In this document: one piece after another, positions 1 through 9,227 of the stretch
How the letters are laid out: each line of letters opens with the position of its first letter
How positions within the stretch are numbered: position 1 is the first letter of the stretch
Position numbers and translations under genes: made by a program
The notes under the pieces: model-generated
What the model saw: the letters and a program-made list of their open reading frames with translations, nothing else
Database searches by the model: none
What the model was told of the DNA's origin: nothing
Assembly: GCF_024347615.1 (NCBI RefSeq)
Contig: NZ_AP025508.1
Span: forward strand, 682,001 to 746,000
DNA from: Vibrio splendidus
GTDB lineage: Bacteria; Pseudomonadota; Gammaproteobacteria; Enterobacterales; Vibrionaceae
Direction: 5' to 3'
DNA length: 64,000 bases

Positions 1-266
1 TACGTGAAGAACTTCGAGATGGACGCAGTCCACAACAAGCGATTCACCAAGGTTATGCGAACGCATTTAGCACCATCGCCGATGCCAATATCACCACACT
101 ACTAACAGCAATCATTCTATTTGCTGTAGGTACAGGTGCAATTAAAGGCTTCGCGGTAACGCTGTCTATCGGTATCTTAACTTCAATGTTTACAGCTATT
201 GTCGGAACACGTTGTATCGTGAACCTGATGTATGGCGGCAAACGCGTTAAGAAACTGTCGATCTAA
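1..266 (+). CDS. secD: SecD, protein translocase subunit, C-terminal end only
   Basis: This is the last 88 codons of a gene that enters from the left, in frame from base 3 and stopping with TAA at 264-266. It encodes the end of SecD, the inner-membrane partner of SecF that uses the proton motive force to help the Sec translocon move proteins to the periplasm. The visible part has the typical C-terminal membrane segments, with a conserved [11 protein letters not shown] stretch and a final basic tail ([10 protein letters not shown]). The adjoining gene is secF, 14 bases downstream, the normal secD-secF order. Only the start is missing. Confidence 0.93.
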   Translation, partial: REELRDGRSPQQAIHQGYANAFSTIADANITTLLTAIILFAVGTGAIKGFAVTLSIGILTSMFTAIVGTRCIVNLMYGGKRVKKLSI

Positions 267-280
267 GGCTAGGAATTAAT

Positions 281-1228
281 ATGTTTCAGATTCTAAAAGC
301 AGAAAAAATGATCGACTTTATGCGTTGGTCAAAGGTTGCCTTTTTATTCTCAATCTTGATGATTGGTACTGCCATCTTTACCTTAACAACGAAATCGTTG
401 AATTGGGGTCTAGATTTTACCGGTGGTACGCTGATTGAAGTGGGTTTTGAGCAACCAGCAAACCTACCTGATATCCGTAGTGCACTAGAAGCGGAAGGTT
501 TCGGTGATGCAACGGTACAGAACTTTGGTTCTGCTCGTGAGGTAATGGTTCGTTTACGTCCACGTGACGGTGTTGCTGGCGAAACGCTTGGTAACCAGAT
601 CCTGTCTGCAATTAAAGATGGTACTGGTGAGCAAGTTGAGATGCGTCGTATCGAGTTCGTTGGCCCTAATGTGGGTGACGAGCTAACAGAAGCGGGTGGC
701 CTTGCTATCCTTGTTTCTCTGATCTGTATCTTGATCTATGTGTCAGTGCGATTCGAATGGCGTTTGGCAGCAGGTGCGGTATTAGCACTGGCGCACGACG
801 TTATCATCACACTGGGTGTGTTCTCTCTAATGCAAATTGAGGTGGATCTTACCATCGTAGCAGCCTTGCTAACGGTAGTCGGTTACTCCCTCAACGATAC
901 CATAGTAGTATTTGACCGTATTCGTGAGAACTTCCGTAAGATGCGTAAGGGTGAAGCGCCTGAAGTATTGAACAGCTCAATCACACAAACATTGAGCCGT
1001 ACATTGATTACTTCTGGTACAACGTTATTCGTAGTTATCGCGTTGTTCGCTCAGGGCGGTGCTATGATTCACGGCTTCGCGACTGCACTTCTATTGGGTA
1101 TTACCGTTGGTACTTATTCTTCTATCTACGTTGCATCTGCACTCGCTATGAAGTTGGGTATTACGCGTGAACACCTAATGCCACCACAAGTGGATAAAGA
1201 AGGTGAAGAGTTTGACGAGATGCCTTAG
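281..1228 (+). CDS. secF: SecF, protein translocase subunit
   Basis: Protein of 315 residues, normal for SecF. It forms the inner-membrane SecDF complex that drives late steps of Sec-dependent export. A first membrane helix lies at about residues 17-37, followed by the family motif LDFTGGT (44-50), a periplasmic domain, and then five helices from about residue 138. The conserved VGYSLNDTIVVFDRIREN segment is near 200-217. The ATG is preceded by an AGGA ribosome site in the 14-base gap after secD, so the two genes are co-transcribed. A strong terminator follows. Confidence 0.97.
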   Translation: MFQILKAEKMIDFMRWSKVAFLFSILMIGTAIFTLTTKSLNWGLDFTGGTLIEVGFEQPANLPDIRSALEAEGFGDATVQNFGSAREVMVRLRPRDGVAGETLGNQILSAIKDGTGEQVEMRRIEFVGPNVGDELTEAGGLAILVSLICILIYVSVRFEWRLAAGAVLALAHDVIITLGVFSLMQIEVDLTIVAALLTVVGYSLNDTIVVFDRIRENFRKMRKGEAPEVLNSSITQTLSRTLITSGTTLFVVIALFAQGGAMIHGFATALLLGITVGTYSSIYVASALAMKLGITREHLMPPQVDKEGEEFDEMP

Positions 1229-1255
1229 GCCTTGGCTTAATACGTTTCGCTAAAC

Positions 1256-1288
1256 CAAAAAAAACCGCTAGGCAACTAGCGGTTTTTT
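1256..1288 (+). terminator. Rho-independent terminator of secDF
   Basis: Perfect 9-bp stem (AACCGCTAG at 1263-1271, CTAGCGGTT at 1276-1284) with a four-base loop, followed by a T run and preceded by an A-rich stretch that could let it work on both strands. Confidence 0.9.
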
Positions 1289-1397
1289 ACGTCTGTATTC
1301 TGTCGATAAACTCAACGTAATGTATCAGCGAAGTGCGTTGTGCTCGTCGCAACTAACCGCAATCTTGGTCGTAGCTCGTAGCTCGTATCGCAGATAC

Positions 1398-1424
1398 AAA
1401 AAAGCCCCGCAATCGCGAGGCTTT
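1398..1424 (-). terminator. Rho-independent terminator of suhB
   Basis: On the minus strand, a GC-rich stem (AAAGCCTCGC pairing with GCGGGGCTTT, one G-U pair) is followed by six T. It lies about 45 bases beyond the suhB stop codon. Confidence 0.85.
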
Positions 1425-1469
1425 GAAATCTTCAGCTCTTAACTAAAGAGCATTAACGTAAGATCTGAA

Positions 1470-2273
1470 TTACTTCAGCATACCTTCGTTAGAGTTCTCA
1501 CGAACGTGCTTAAGAATAGACTTAACACCACGTGCGCTTGAAGCAACAACATTACCAGACGTCATGTAATCAGTACCGCCAGCAAAGTCAGTCATGATAG
1601 CGCCAGCTTCACGAGCGATTAGATCGCCAGCTGCTAGATCCCATGGCTTAAGGCCTAGTTCTAGGTAACCGTCAACACGGCCAGCCGCTAGGTAACATAG
1701 ATCAAGTGCAGGAGAGCCAGTACGACGGAAGTCCGCACAATCAACGAATAGACCAGAGATGATCTTCATGAAAGATTCAGAGTGTTGTTTTTGCTTGAAT
1801 GGGAAACCAGTCGCTAGAACAGTACCTTGAAGGTCTTTAAGTTGAGTAACACGCATACGAGCGTTGTTAAGTTGAGCGCCAGAGCCACGTTGAGCTGTGA
1901 ATAGCTCGTTTAGCATTGGGTCATAAACACAAGCAACTTCTGTACGACCGTTCATACGAACAGCAATAGATACAGAGAAGTGAGGGAAACCTTTTACAAA
2001 GTTGTTGGTGCCATCTAGTGGGTCAACGATCCATTGTACGTCAGAATCTTTACCTTCAGTCAGGCCTGACTCTTCAGAAATAATGCTGTGCTCTGGGTAA
2101 GATGATTTGATTGTCTCAATAATCATGTACTCAGCTTCTTGAGCAATGTTAGTAACGTAATCGTTGTTACCTTTTAGAGACGATTCGATCTTATCAGTTG
2201 TTTCTAGAGATTTAGCAATATGGTTGCCAGCTTTACGCGCAGCGCGTATCGCAATGTTTAGCATTGGATGCAT
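1470..2273 (-). CDS. suhB: SuhB, inositol-1-monophosphatase family protein / transcription antitermination factor
   Basis: Protein of 267 residues, the same length as E. coli SuhB, when the ATG at 2273 is used. An upstream in-frame start would add 34 residues unlike the family. It has the magnesium-dependent phosphatase motifs: SEES (66-69), DPLDGT (84-89) and WDLAAG (211-216) with metal ligands E67, D84, D87 and D212. SuhB hydrolyses inositol monophosphate in vitro, and in enterobacteria it works with Nus factors in rRNA transcription and maturation. It is divergent from trmJ, sharing a 180-base promoter region. Confidence 0.95.
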   Translation of the reverse strand: MHPMLNIAIRAARKAGNHIAKSLETTDKIESSLKGNNDYVTNIAQEAEYMIIETIKSSYPEHSIISEESGLTEGKDSDVQWIVDPLDGTNNFVKGFPHFSVSIAVRMNGRTEVACVYDPMLNELFTAQRGSGAQLNNARMRVTQLKDLQGTVLATGFPFKQKQHSESFMKIISGLFVDCADFRRTGSPALDLCYLAAGRVDGYLELGLKPWDLAAGDLIAREAGAIMTDFAGGTDYMTSGNVVASSARGVKSILKHVRENSNEGMLK

Positions 2274-2453
2274 AGGTTTTTCCCACAAGATGTTAAAGAA
2301 CAGTTTAAAGCGGCGGCGAGTATACCAAATTTTTTGCAAAAGGGAAGTGGTTGTTTTTTGAACTCTTGAATTCACATTACGAGAAGGGTCTGACCATTTT
2401 ACTTAGCTATGTGTTAATATCTCGCGATTATTTTTAAAGTGGTGTCATATAGC

Positions 2454-3182
2454 ATGTTAGACAATGTAAAAGTCGTTCTGGTTGGTACGTCTCATTCGGG
2501 AAATATCGGATCAGCAGCTCGCGCAATGAAAGTGATGGGTTTGAGTCAATTAGTTCTTGTAGACCCTCAATGTGAAGTTGACGAGCAGACCTTAGCACTG
2601 GCTGCGGGTGCTGGTGACATCGCAGAAAACGCGACCATTGTGCCTACATTGGATGAAGCAGTAAAAGACTGTGGTTTGGTGGTTGGTTCAAGTGCACGTT
2701 CACGCACGCTTGAATGGCCAATGCTAGAGCCTCGTGAGTGCGGACAAAAGTTTGCCGTTGAAGGTCAAAAGCACCCTGTAGCATTAGTCTTCGGTCGTGA
2801 GCGCACTGGCTTGACTAACGATGAGCTTCAGAAGTGCCACTTCCATGTATGTATCCCAGCCAACCCTGAATACAGTTCACTGAACCTAGCAATGGCGGTA
2901 CAAACGCTAAGCTATGAAGTTCGCGTGGCACACCTTGATATGGTTGCGAGCCAATATCAACCACAGCAACAAGATGAGTACCCACGTCACGAAGAACTAG
3001 AAATGTTCTATGAACACCTTGAAAAAGTGATCATTGATACCCAATTTATCTCTAAGGATAAACCGGGTCAGGTGATGAACAAGCTACGTCGTCTGTTCAG
3101 CCGAGCTCGTCCTGAACTGCAAGAGATCAATACTCTACGTGGTATTTTGACTTCAATTGAGAAGAGCAAAAACGACAAATAA
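2454..3182 (+). CDS. trmJ: TrmJ, tRNA (cytidine/uridine-32 2'-O) methyltransferase
   Basis: SPOUT-family methyltransferase of 242 residues. The start at 2454 ([17 protein letters not shown]) matches the family; a GTG 15 bases upstream is also in frame but less likely. The N-terminal [16 protein letters not shown] segment and the knot region with [14 protein letters not shown] followed by [16 protein letters not shown] form the SAM-binding trefoil knot. It should 2'-O-methylate position 32 of several tRNAs. It sits just upstream of the isc operon, as in other Vibrio and enterobacteria, with about 115 bases holding the IscR operators in between. Confidence 0.93.
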   Translation: MLDNVKVVLVGTSHSGNIGSAARAMKVMGLSQLVLVDPQCEVDEQTLALAAGAGDIAENATIVPTLDEAVKDCGLVVGSSARSRTLEWPMLEPRECGQKFAVEGQKHPVALVFGRERTGLTNDELQKCHFHVCIPANPEYSSLNLAMAVQTLSYEVRVAHLDMVASQYQPQQQDEYPRHEELEMFYEHLEKVIIDTQFISKDKPGQVMNKLRRLFSRARPELQEINTLRGILTSIEKSKNDK

Positions 3183-3206
3183 AGCCCACTCTAGTTGTAG
3201 GGATGA

Positions 3207-3231
3207 ATACCTGACTAAAATAGTCAACTAA
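3207..3231 (+). promoter_or_regulatory. Type 1 IscR binding site, distal
   Basis: The 25 bases match the known type 1 [2Fe-2S]-IscR consensus (ATASYYGACTRWWWYAGTCRRSTAT, split here as ATASYYGACT-RWWW-YAGTCRRSTAT) at all but the last position. The core is GACTAAAATAGTC. It lies directly next to a second site. Confidence 0.8.
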
Positions 3232-3256
3232 ATACTTGACCAATTTAGTCGGGTAT
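3232..3256 (+). promoter_or_regulatory. Type 1 IscR binding site, promoter proximal
   Basis: It begins ATACTTGACC and ends TAGTCGGGTAT, very close to the E. coli iscR operator. Its TTGACC (3236-3241) could be the -35 element, so bound holo-IscR would cover the promoter and repress the operon. Confidence 0.8.
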
Positions 3257-3298
3257 GGGAAAATTCCAACCACATAAACAATGTGGATACGGTGTGAT

Positions 3299-3820
3299 AT
3301 GAAACTTACATCTAAAGGAAGATATGCGGTAACAGCTATGCTAGATGTAGCACTGCATTCGCAAAAGAGCCCAGTTCCTCTGGCTGACATTTCAGAGCGA
3401 CAAGGCATCTCGTTATCTTACTTAGAACAACTATTTTCTAAGTTACGTAAAGCTGGCTTAGTTGCTAGTGTTCGTGGTCCTGGCGGTGGTTACCGTTTAG
3501 GTGCTGAAGCGAGCGACATCGCTGTCGGAACTGTAATTGCTGCAGTAGACGAATCAGTGGACGCAACTAAGTGTCACGGTCGAGCAGACTGCCAAGGTGG
3601 TAGTCGTTGTTTAACTCACACTTTATGGCGTGATTTAAGCTCCCGAATCAGCAGCTTCTTAAACGACATTACGCTCGGTGAGCTAATGAAAGATAACGAA
3701 GTTTTACAGATTTCTGATCGTCAAGATATCGATCTTGCGGTTAATAATGGTTTTGCACATAAAAATACGAGCACTACAACGATTAGTGCAGCACCTCACG
3801 GTGTTAATGCCCGCTCTTAG
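3299..3820 (+). CDS. iscR: IscR, iron-sulfur cluster-sensing transcription regulator
   Basis: Rrf2-family regulator of 173 residues, started at the ATG at 3299 ([15 protein letters not shown]); the in-frame upstream ATG would add six residues not seen in the family. It has an N-terminal winged helix-turn-helix (about 1-80) and cluster ligands C92, C98, C104 and H107. The [2Fe-2S] form represses isc, and the apo form controls other genes. First gene of the operon, with two operators just upstream and iscS 27 bases downstream. Confidence 0.97.
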   Translation: MKLTSKGRYAVTAMLDVALHSQKSPVPLADISERQGISLSYLEQLFSKLRKAGLVASVRGPGGGYRLGAEASDIAVGTVIAAVDESVDATKCHGRADCQGGSRCLTHTLWRDLSSRISSFLNDITLGELMKDNEVLQISDRQDIDLAVNNGFAHKNTSTTTISAAPHGVNARS

Positions 3821-3847
3821 CGGTCAGTTTTTACATTGGAGTAGAAA

Positions 3848-5062
3848 ATGAAACTGCCTATTTACTTTGACTATTCAGCTACATGCCCAGTCGATCCACG
3901 TGTTGCTGAAAAAATGGTTCAGTGCATGACGATGGACGGTAACTTCGGTAACCCTGCATCTCGTTCACACCGTTACGGCTGGCAGGCAGAAGAATCAGTA
4001 GATAATGCTCGTGAGCAAATTGCCGATCTACTAAATGCAGACCCACGTGAAATTGTTTTCACATCAGGTGCTACAGAGTCAGACAACCTTGCTATCAAAG
4101 GTGCAGCGCACTTTTACGAGAAGAAAGGTAAGCACGTAATCACGTGTAAAACAGAACATAAAGCGGTTCTTGATCCATGTCGCCAACTAGAGCGTGAAGG
4201 TTTTGAGGTAACTTACCTTGAGCCAGAAGTAAACGGCATCATTGATCTAGACAAGCTACAGTCTGCAATGCGTGAAGATACTGTTTTAGTTTCTATCATG
4301 CACGTTAACAACGAGATTGGTGTAATCCAAGATATCGGTGCAATCGGCGAGTTATGTCGTTCACGCAAGATCATCTTCCACGTTGATGCGGCGCAGTCTG
4401 CGGGTAAAATCCCACTAGACGTAAAAGAGATGAAAGTTGACCTTATCTCTATGTCTGCACACAAAGCATACGGCCCTAAAGGCATCGGCGCTTTGTACGT
4501 TCGTCGTAAGCCACGTATTCGTCTTGAAGCGCAAATGCACGGTGGCGGTCATGAACGTGGTTTCCGTTCTGGTACGCTTGCTACTCACCAAATCGTGGGT
4601 ATGGGCGAAGCGTTTGCTATCGCTAAACAAGACATGCAGAAAGATTACGATCACGCACTAGCACTTCGTGAGCGCCTATTGAAAGGTGTTCAAGATCTAG
4701 AAGCAGTAACCGTAAACGGCGACTTAGACCAACGTGTACCACACAACCTGAACGTGAGCTTTGCTTTCGTTGAAGGTGAATCTCTGCTTATGTCTCTAAA
4801 AGACCTAGCAGTATCATCAGGTTCTGCATGTACATCAGCAAGCCTAGAGCCTTCATACGTTTTACGTGCTCTTGGTCTGAACGATGAACTGGCACACAGC
4901 TCAGTACGTTTCTCATTCGGCCGTTTTACAACGGAAGAAGAAATCGACTACGCGATTGCACAAATTCGTGTAGCGGTAAATAAATTACGCGACATGTCTC
5001 CTCTATGGGATATGTATAAAGAAGGGATTGATTTGAACACTGTTGAGTGGGCTCATCACTAA
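3848..5062 (+). CDS. iscS: IscS, cysteine desulfurase
   Basis: Protein of 404 residues, identical in length to E. coli IscS. It removes sulfur from cysteine with PLP and passes it to IscU and to tRNA thiolation partners. PLP lysine is K206 ([10 protein letters not shown]) and the persulfide cysteine is C328 ([10 protein letters not shown]). The first residues, [16 protein letters not shown], are typical. A GGAGT ribosome site precedes the ATG, and iscU follows after 33 bases. Confidence 0.98.
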   Translation: MKLPIYFDYSATCPVDPRVAEKMVQCMTMDGNFGNPASRSHRYGWQAEESVDNAREQIADLLNADPREIVFTSGATESDNLAIKGAAHFYEKKGKHVITCKTEHKAVLDPCRQLEREGFEVTYLEPEVNGIIDLDKLQSAMREDTVLVSIMHVNNEIGVIQDIGAIGELCRSRKIIFHVDAAQSAGKIPLDVKEMKVDLISMSAHKAYGPKGIGALYVRRKPRIRLEAQMHGGGHERGFRSGTLATHQIVGMGEAFAIAKQDMQKDYDHALALRERLLKGVQDLEAVTVNGDLDQRVPHNLNVSFAFVEGESLLMSLKDLAVSSGSACTSASLEPSYVLRALGLNDELAHSSVRFSFGRFTTEEEIDYAIAQIRVAVNKLRDMSPLWDMYKEGIDLNTVEWAHH

Positions 5063-5095
5063 TCTCACGGAAATAGAGGATTCGAGGTAACTATC

Positions 5096-5473
5096 ATGGC
5101 ATATAGCGAAAAAGTAATTGATCACTACGAAAACCCACGTAACGTAGGTTCGTTTGATAAAGAAGACCCAAGTGTAGGTAGCGGCATGGTTGGCGCTCCA
5201 GCTTGTGGTGACGTAATGAAACTGCAAATCAAAGTATCTGCAGAAGGTATTATTGAAGACGCAAAATTCAAGACTTACGGTTGCGGTAGCGCAATCGCTT
5301 CTAGCTCACTAGTAACTGAGTGGGTTAAAGGTAAAAGTATTGATGAAGCAGCTGCAATCAAAAACTCTGAAATCGCAGAAGAGCTTGAGTTGCCACCAGT
5401 GAAAGTTCACTGTTCAATTCTTGCTGAAGATGCAATTAAAGCAGCTGTTGCGGATTACAAAAAGAAGCACTAA
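5096..5473 (+). CDS. iscU: IscU, iron-sulfur cluster scaffold
   Basis: Scaffold protein of 125 residues on which [2Fe-2S] clusters are assembled. The three cluster cysteines C37, C63 and C106 and the key D39 are present, as is the LPPVK motif (99-103) recognised by the chaperone HscA. It lies between iscS and iscA. A strong hairpin sits in the 103-base gap downstream, suggesting that the iscA-fdx part may be expressed at a different level. Confidence 0.98.
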   Translation: MAYSEKVIDHYENPRNVGSFDKEDPSVGSGMVGAPACGDVMKLQIKVSAEGIIEDAKFKTYGCGSAIASSSLVTEWVKGKSIDEAAAIKNSEIAEELELPPVKVHCSILAEDAIKAAVADYKKKH

Positions 5474-5515
5474 TCGCTTCAATACCGTAATTACGTCGAA
5501 AAAATAAGTAATATT

Positions 5516-5538
5516 TGGGAGCACCCTTTGTGCTCCCA
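5516..5538 (+). promoter_or_regulatory. Hairpin between iscU and iscA
   Basis: Perfect 9-bp stem (TGGGAGCAC and GTGCTCCCA) with a CCTTT loop. No T run follows, so it is more likely an mRNA-processing or stability element than a full terminator. Confidence 0.6.
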
Positions 5539-5576
5539 CCTGAGTTCTCAATTTATATAAAACACAAGGTTGTAGT

Positions 5577-5900
5577 ATGGCCATCACCATGACAGATACG
5601 GCAGCAAGCCGAGTTCAAGCTTTCCTAGATAACCGTGGTAAAGGTCTCGGATTACGCTTAGCAGTAAAAACTACTGGCTGTTCGGGTATGGCGTATGTAC
5701 TGGAATTCGTTGACGAGCTTAACGAAGAAGACGAAGTGTTTGAGCATTCAGGTGTTAAGGTCATCATTGATCCAAAGAGCCTAGTATACCTAGATGGTAC
5801 TGAGCTTGATTATGTAAAAGAAGGCCTAAACGAAGGTTTTGAATTCAACAACCCGAACGCGAAAGGCGAATGTGGTTGTGGTGAGAGCTTCAATGTTTAA
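5577..5900 (+). CDS. iscA: IscA, A-type iron-sulfur carrier
   Basis: Protein of 107 residues with the A-type cysteines C35, C99 and C101 (TTGCSGMAY and ECGCGES). It accepts clusters or iron and delivers them to [4Fe-4S] apoproteins. The ATG at 5577 gives the family N-terminus [12 protein letters not shown]; an internal ATG at residue 5 is the only alternative. Hairpins lie in the gaps on both sides. Confidence 0.97.
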   Translation: MAITMTDTAASRVQAFLDNRGKGLGLRLAVKTTGCSGMAYVLEFVDELNEEDEVFEHSGVKVIIDPKSLVYLDGTELDYVKEGLNEGFEFNNPNAKGECGCGESFNV

Positions 5901-5938
5901 ACGCTTGAATCGTTAAGCGTTGTAAGCGAAGAATAAAA

Positions 5939-5962
5939 TTAGGCTCTGAACAAAGAGCCTAA
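5939..5962 (+). promoter_or_regulatory. Hairpin between iscA and hscB
   Basis: Perfect 9-bp inverted repeat (TTAGGCTCT and AGAGCCTAA) with a GAACAA loop, 19 bases before hscB. There is no T run on the plus strand. Confidence 0.55.
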
Positions 5963-5980
5963 ACTTAGGACCACCTTTAC

Positions 5981-6496
5981 ATGAATCATTTCGAATTATT
6001 TGGGCTACCACTTCAGTTTCAACTGGATGGTAGCCTTCTTTCTTCTCAGTTTAGAGATCTGCAACGCCAATTCCATCCTGATAAATTTGCGATAGCTTCT
6101 GAGCGAGATCGCTTATTAGCCGTGCAAAAAGCGGCACAAATCAATGATGCGTACCAGGTATTGAAGAATCCAATTAGCCGAGCAGAATACCTGCTGGTTC
6201 AACACGGCGAAGACATTCGTGGCGAACAACAGACCATGCAAGATCCGATGTTCCTGATGGAGCAGATGGAATTGCGTGAAGAGCTAGAAGACATCGCAGA
6301 CAGTTCTGATCCCGAAGATGCGCTATTTGCATTTGAAGGCAAGGTTAGCAAAATGTATAAACAACAATTAAGCGCTATCCAACAAGAACTCGAAAGCGAA
6401 GCTTGGCTTGAAGCTGCAGACCGAGTAAGAAAGCTTAAGTTTATTGCAAAATTAAAGAATGAAATCGAATTAGTTGAAGATCGTTTGATCGGCTAG
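5981..6496 (+). CDS. hscB: HscB, J-domain co-chaperone
   Basis: Protein of 171 residues. An N-terminal J domain (about 1-75) carries HPD at 32-34, which stimulates the HscA ATPase. A C-terminal helical domain (about 95-171) binds IscU. It brings the IscU-cluster complex to HscA for cluster release. It is followed after 22 bases by hscA, the standard order. Confidence 0.96.
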   Translation: MNHFELFGLPLQFQLDGSLLSSQFRDLQRQFHPDKFAIASERDRLLAVQKAAQINDAYQVLKNPISRAEYLLVQHGEDIRGEQQTMQDPMFLMEQMELREELEDIADSSDPEDALFAFEGKVSKMYKQQLSAIQQELESEAWLEAADRVRKLKFIAKLKNEIELVEDRLIG

Positions 6497-6518
6497 TTTG
6501 TATAACAAGGACACCTCC

Positions 6519-8369
6519 ATGGCACTACTTCAGATTGCAGAACCAGGGCAAAGCGCCGCTCCTCACCAGCATAAGCTTGCTGTGGGTATTGATTTAGGTA
6601 CAACAAACTCGTTGGTTGCTGCAGTACGCAGTGGCGAGGCGAGTACACTCGTTGATCAACAAGGTCGAAGCATTTTACCTTCAGTTGTTCACTACCAATC
6701 GGAATCTTATACGACTGGTAATGAAGCGCGTGCAAATGCACAGACTGATCCTAAAAATACCATTATCTCAGTTAAGCGATTAATCGGTCGTTCACTGTCA
6801 GATATTCAACAGCGATACCCGTCTCTGCCATATCAGTTTGAAGAAAGTGATAATGGTTTGCCTGTGATTCGCACAGAGCAAGGCAACAAGAACCCAATTC
6901 AAGTATCAGCAGACATCCTGCGAGCGCTAGGTCAACGTGCTGAGTCAACACTAGGTGGCGAGCTATCTGGTGCAGTGATTACCGTTCCTGCGTACTTTGA
7001 TGATGCACAGCGTGCCGGTACGAAAGACGCTGCGCAACTTGCTGGTCTTCACGTGTTACGTCTTCTTAATGAACCTACTGCCGCAGCGATTGCTTACGGT
7101 CTGGATTCAGGTAAAGAAGGGGTAATCGCCGTTTATGACTTGGGTGGTGGTACGTTTGATATCTCTATCCTACGCCTATCTAAAGGTGTCTTTGAAGTTT
7201 TAGCAACCGGTGGTGACTCTGCGCTAGGTGGCGATGACTTTGACCATTTGATTGCAGAGCATTTCCAAGCGCAAATGGCCTTATCAGAGCTAACGGCAGA
7301 ACAGAACCGTATTCTTCTAGACGCAGCAACAGAAGCGAAGATTGGCTTATCTGAAGCTGAAAGTGTTGATGTTGACGTACTAGGTTGGTCTGGTTCATTA
7401 ACTCGTGAAGAGTTCGAAGAGCTCATCAAGCCATTAGTTAAGAAAACGCTACTTTCGTGCCGTCGCGCACTGAAAGATGCTGAAGTTGACGCGGACGAAG
7501 TTCTGGAAGTGGTTATGGTTGGTGGTTCAACTCGTACCTTACTTGTCCGTGAAATGGTGGGTGGCTTCTTTGGTCGTACGCCATTAACCAGCATTAACCC
7601 TGATGAAGTGGTTGCGATTGGTGCGTCGATTCAAGCGGATATCTTAGTTGGCAACAAGCCTGACTCTGAGATGCTACTTCTAGATGTTATCCCACTTTCC
7701 TTAGGTATCGAAACTATGGGTGGCTTGGTCGAAAAGATCATCCCTCGTAACACCACGATCCCTGTTGCTCGCGCACAAGAATTTACCACGTTCAAAGACG
7801 GTCAAACTGCAATGACAGTGCACACCGTGCAAGGCGAGCGTGAAATGGTCGACGACTGTCGTTCACTAGCTCGATTTGCTCTGAAAGGCATTCCGCCAAT
7901 GACAGCAGGTGCTGCGCATATTCGTGTCACTTACCAAGTGGATGCTGATGGCCTGCTATCGGTTACCGCGATGGAGAAGAGCACTGGCGTTCAAGCTGAA
8001 ATCCAAGTTAAGCCTTCTTACGGTCTAAGTGACAACGAAGTAGCTAGCATGCTGAAAGATTCGATGACGTTTGCAAAAGAAGACATGCAAGCGCGCGCTC
8101 TGGCTGAGCAACGCGTAGAAGCGGATCGTGTTATCGAAGGCCTTATTGCTGCGATGCAAGCTGATGGTGACGAGCTGCTTGATGAACAAGGAAAACAACA
8201 ACTTGTTCAAGCGATTGAAGCACTGATCGAAGTGCGTAATGGCGATAATTCCGATGCCATTGAACTAGAAATTAAGAATACCGACAAAGCGAGCCAAGAC
8301 TTTGCTTCTCGTCGTATGGATAAATCAATTCGAGCTGCACTGTCAGGTCAGTCAGTCGATAATATTTAA
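6519..8369 (+). CDS. hscA: HscA, Hsp70-class chaperone for iron-sulfur transfer
   Basis: Protein of 616 residues, equal to E. coli HscA, when the ATG at 6519 ([17 protein letters not shown]) is used; an upstream in-frame codon would add seven residues. Its ATPase domain begins with GIDLGTTNS (23-31) and contains YDLGGGTFD and a VVMVGGSTR segment, followed by the substrate-binding domain. It binds the LPPVK motif of IscU. An AAGG ribosome site precedes the ATG. Confidence 0.97.
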   Translation: MALLQIAEPGQSAAPHQHKLAVGIDLGTTNSLVAAVRSGEASTLVDQQGRSILPSVVHYQSESYTTGNEARANAQTDPKNTIISVKRLIGRSLSDIQQRYPSLPYQFEESDNGLPVIRTEQGNKNPIQVSADILRALGQRAESTLGGELSGAVITVPAYFDDAQRAGTKDAAQLAGLHVLRLLNEPTAAAIAYGLDSGKEGVIAVYDLGGGTFDISILRLSKGVFEVLATGGDSALGGDDFDHLIAEHFQAQMALSELTAEQNRILLDAATEAKIGLSEAESVDVDVLGWSGSLTREEFEELIKPLVKKTLLSCRRALKDAEVDADEVLEVVMVGGSTRTLLVREMVGGFFGRTPLTSINPDEVVAIGASIQADILVGNKPDSEMLLLDVIPLSLGIETMGGLVEKIIPRNTTIPVARAQEFTTFKDGQTAMTVHTVQGEREMVDDCRSLARFALKGIPPMTAGAAHIRVTYQVDADGLLSVTAMEKSTGVQAEIQVKPSYGLSDNEVASMLKDSMTFAKEDMQARALAEQRVEADRVIEGLIAAMQADGDELLDEQGKQQLVQAIEALIEVRNGDNSDAIELEIKNTDKASQDFASRRMDKSIRAALSGQSVDNI

Positions 8370-8389
8370 TAGTTAGAGAATAGATAAAC

Positions 8390-8728
8390 ATGCCAAAGAT
8401 TATTGTTTTACCTCACGAAGATCTATGTCCAGAAGGCGCTGTTTTAGAAGCAAAAACTGGTGAGACGGTTCTTGATGTTGCACTGAAGGCCGGTATTGGT
8501 ATTGAACACGCATGTGAAAAGTCGTGTGCATGTACTACATGTCACGTTGTGATTCGTGAAGGTTTCGACTCATTAGAAGAAAGTGATGACCTAGAAGACG
8601 ACATGCTTGATAAAGCATGGGGTCTGGAAATGGAATCTCGTCTTGGTTGCCAAGCTAAAGTGGCAGATACTGACCTGGTTGTTGAGATTCCAAAGTACAC
8701 ATTGAACCTAGCTTCTGAAGAGCACTAA
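8390..8728 (+). CDS. fdx: Fdx, ISC-type [2Fe-2S] ferredoxin
   Basis: Adrenodoxin-like ferredoxin of 112 residues. The cluster cysteines C42, C48, C51 and C87 are in the expected positions (ACEKSCACTTCH and LGCQ), with the non-ligand C46 also conserved. It supplies electrons for cluster assembly on IscU. It starts 20 bases after hscA. Confidence 0.97.
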   Translation: MPKIIVLPHEDLCPEGAVLEAKTGETVLDVALKAGIGIEHACEKSCACTTCHVVIREGFDSLEESDDLEDDMLDKAWGLEMESRLGCQAKVADTDLVVEIPKYTLNLASEEH

Positions 8729-8820
8729 GAACTCAGCTCGGCTAAAACTGTTAGTAAAACTGGCATAGAATATAAATCATGAAGATGACAAATCGTCGCT
8801 GATAGATATAAGGAAGTGTT

Positions 8821-9021
8821 ATGAGCTTGAAATGGATTGATTCGCGAGATATTGCGATTGAACTATGTGATTTATACCCAGATACCGATCCTAAAACGGT
8901 GCGTTTTACGGACTTGCATCAATGGGTGTTAGATCTCGAAGATTTTGATGATGAGCCGAATCACTCGAATGAGAAAATTCTAGAGGCCATTATTTTGTGC
9001 TGGATGGATGAGATGGACTAG
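8821..9021 (+). CDS. iscX: IscX, small acidic ISC accessory protein
   Basis: Very acidic protein of 66 residues, the same length as E. coli IscX (YfhJ). The family binds IscS and iron and tunes the rate of cluster assembly. Conserved features include the start [14 protein letters not shown] and the end CWMDEMD. A clear AAGGAAG ribosome site precedes it. It is the last gene of the operon, followed by a terminator. Confidence 0.95.
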   Translation: MSLKWIDSRDIAIELCDLYPDTDPKTVRFTDLHQWVLDLEDFDDEPNHSNEKILEAIILCWMDEMD

Positions 9022-9100
9022 CCCTCTTGTTCTATAATTTGGCCGTTGGTTGGAATTTATCCAATATAAAACACAGCCAAGTTAACAATTCTTACTAAAA

Positions 9101-9127
9101 AAAGCGGACCTTATGGTCCGTTTTTTT
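9101..9127 (+). terminator. Rho-independent terminator of the isc operon
   Basis: CGGACC and GGTCCG (9105-9110 and 9115-9120) with a TTAT loop, followed by seven T. Confidence 0.9.
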
Positions 9128-9227
9128 ATCAAAATGACATTTTTCTCCTACATAATGCTAACATCAGTCCGCTAATAAAAAATAATCAGAACCACACACT
9201 CAAGGTGGTTCATGACAAGGAGAAATC

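Noticed and set aside
7133..7594. 153-residue ORF on the minus strand inside hscA
   Set aside because: Antisense shadow of a well-conserved gene, Ser/Arg-rich without a domain.
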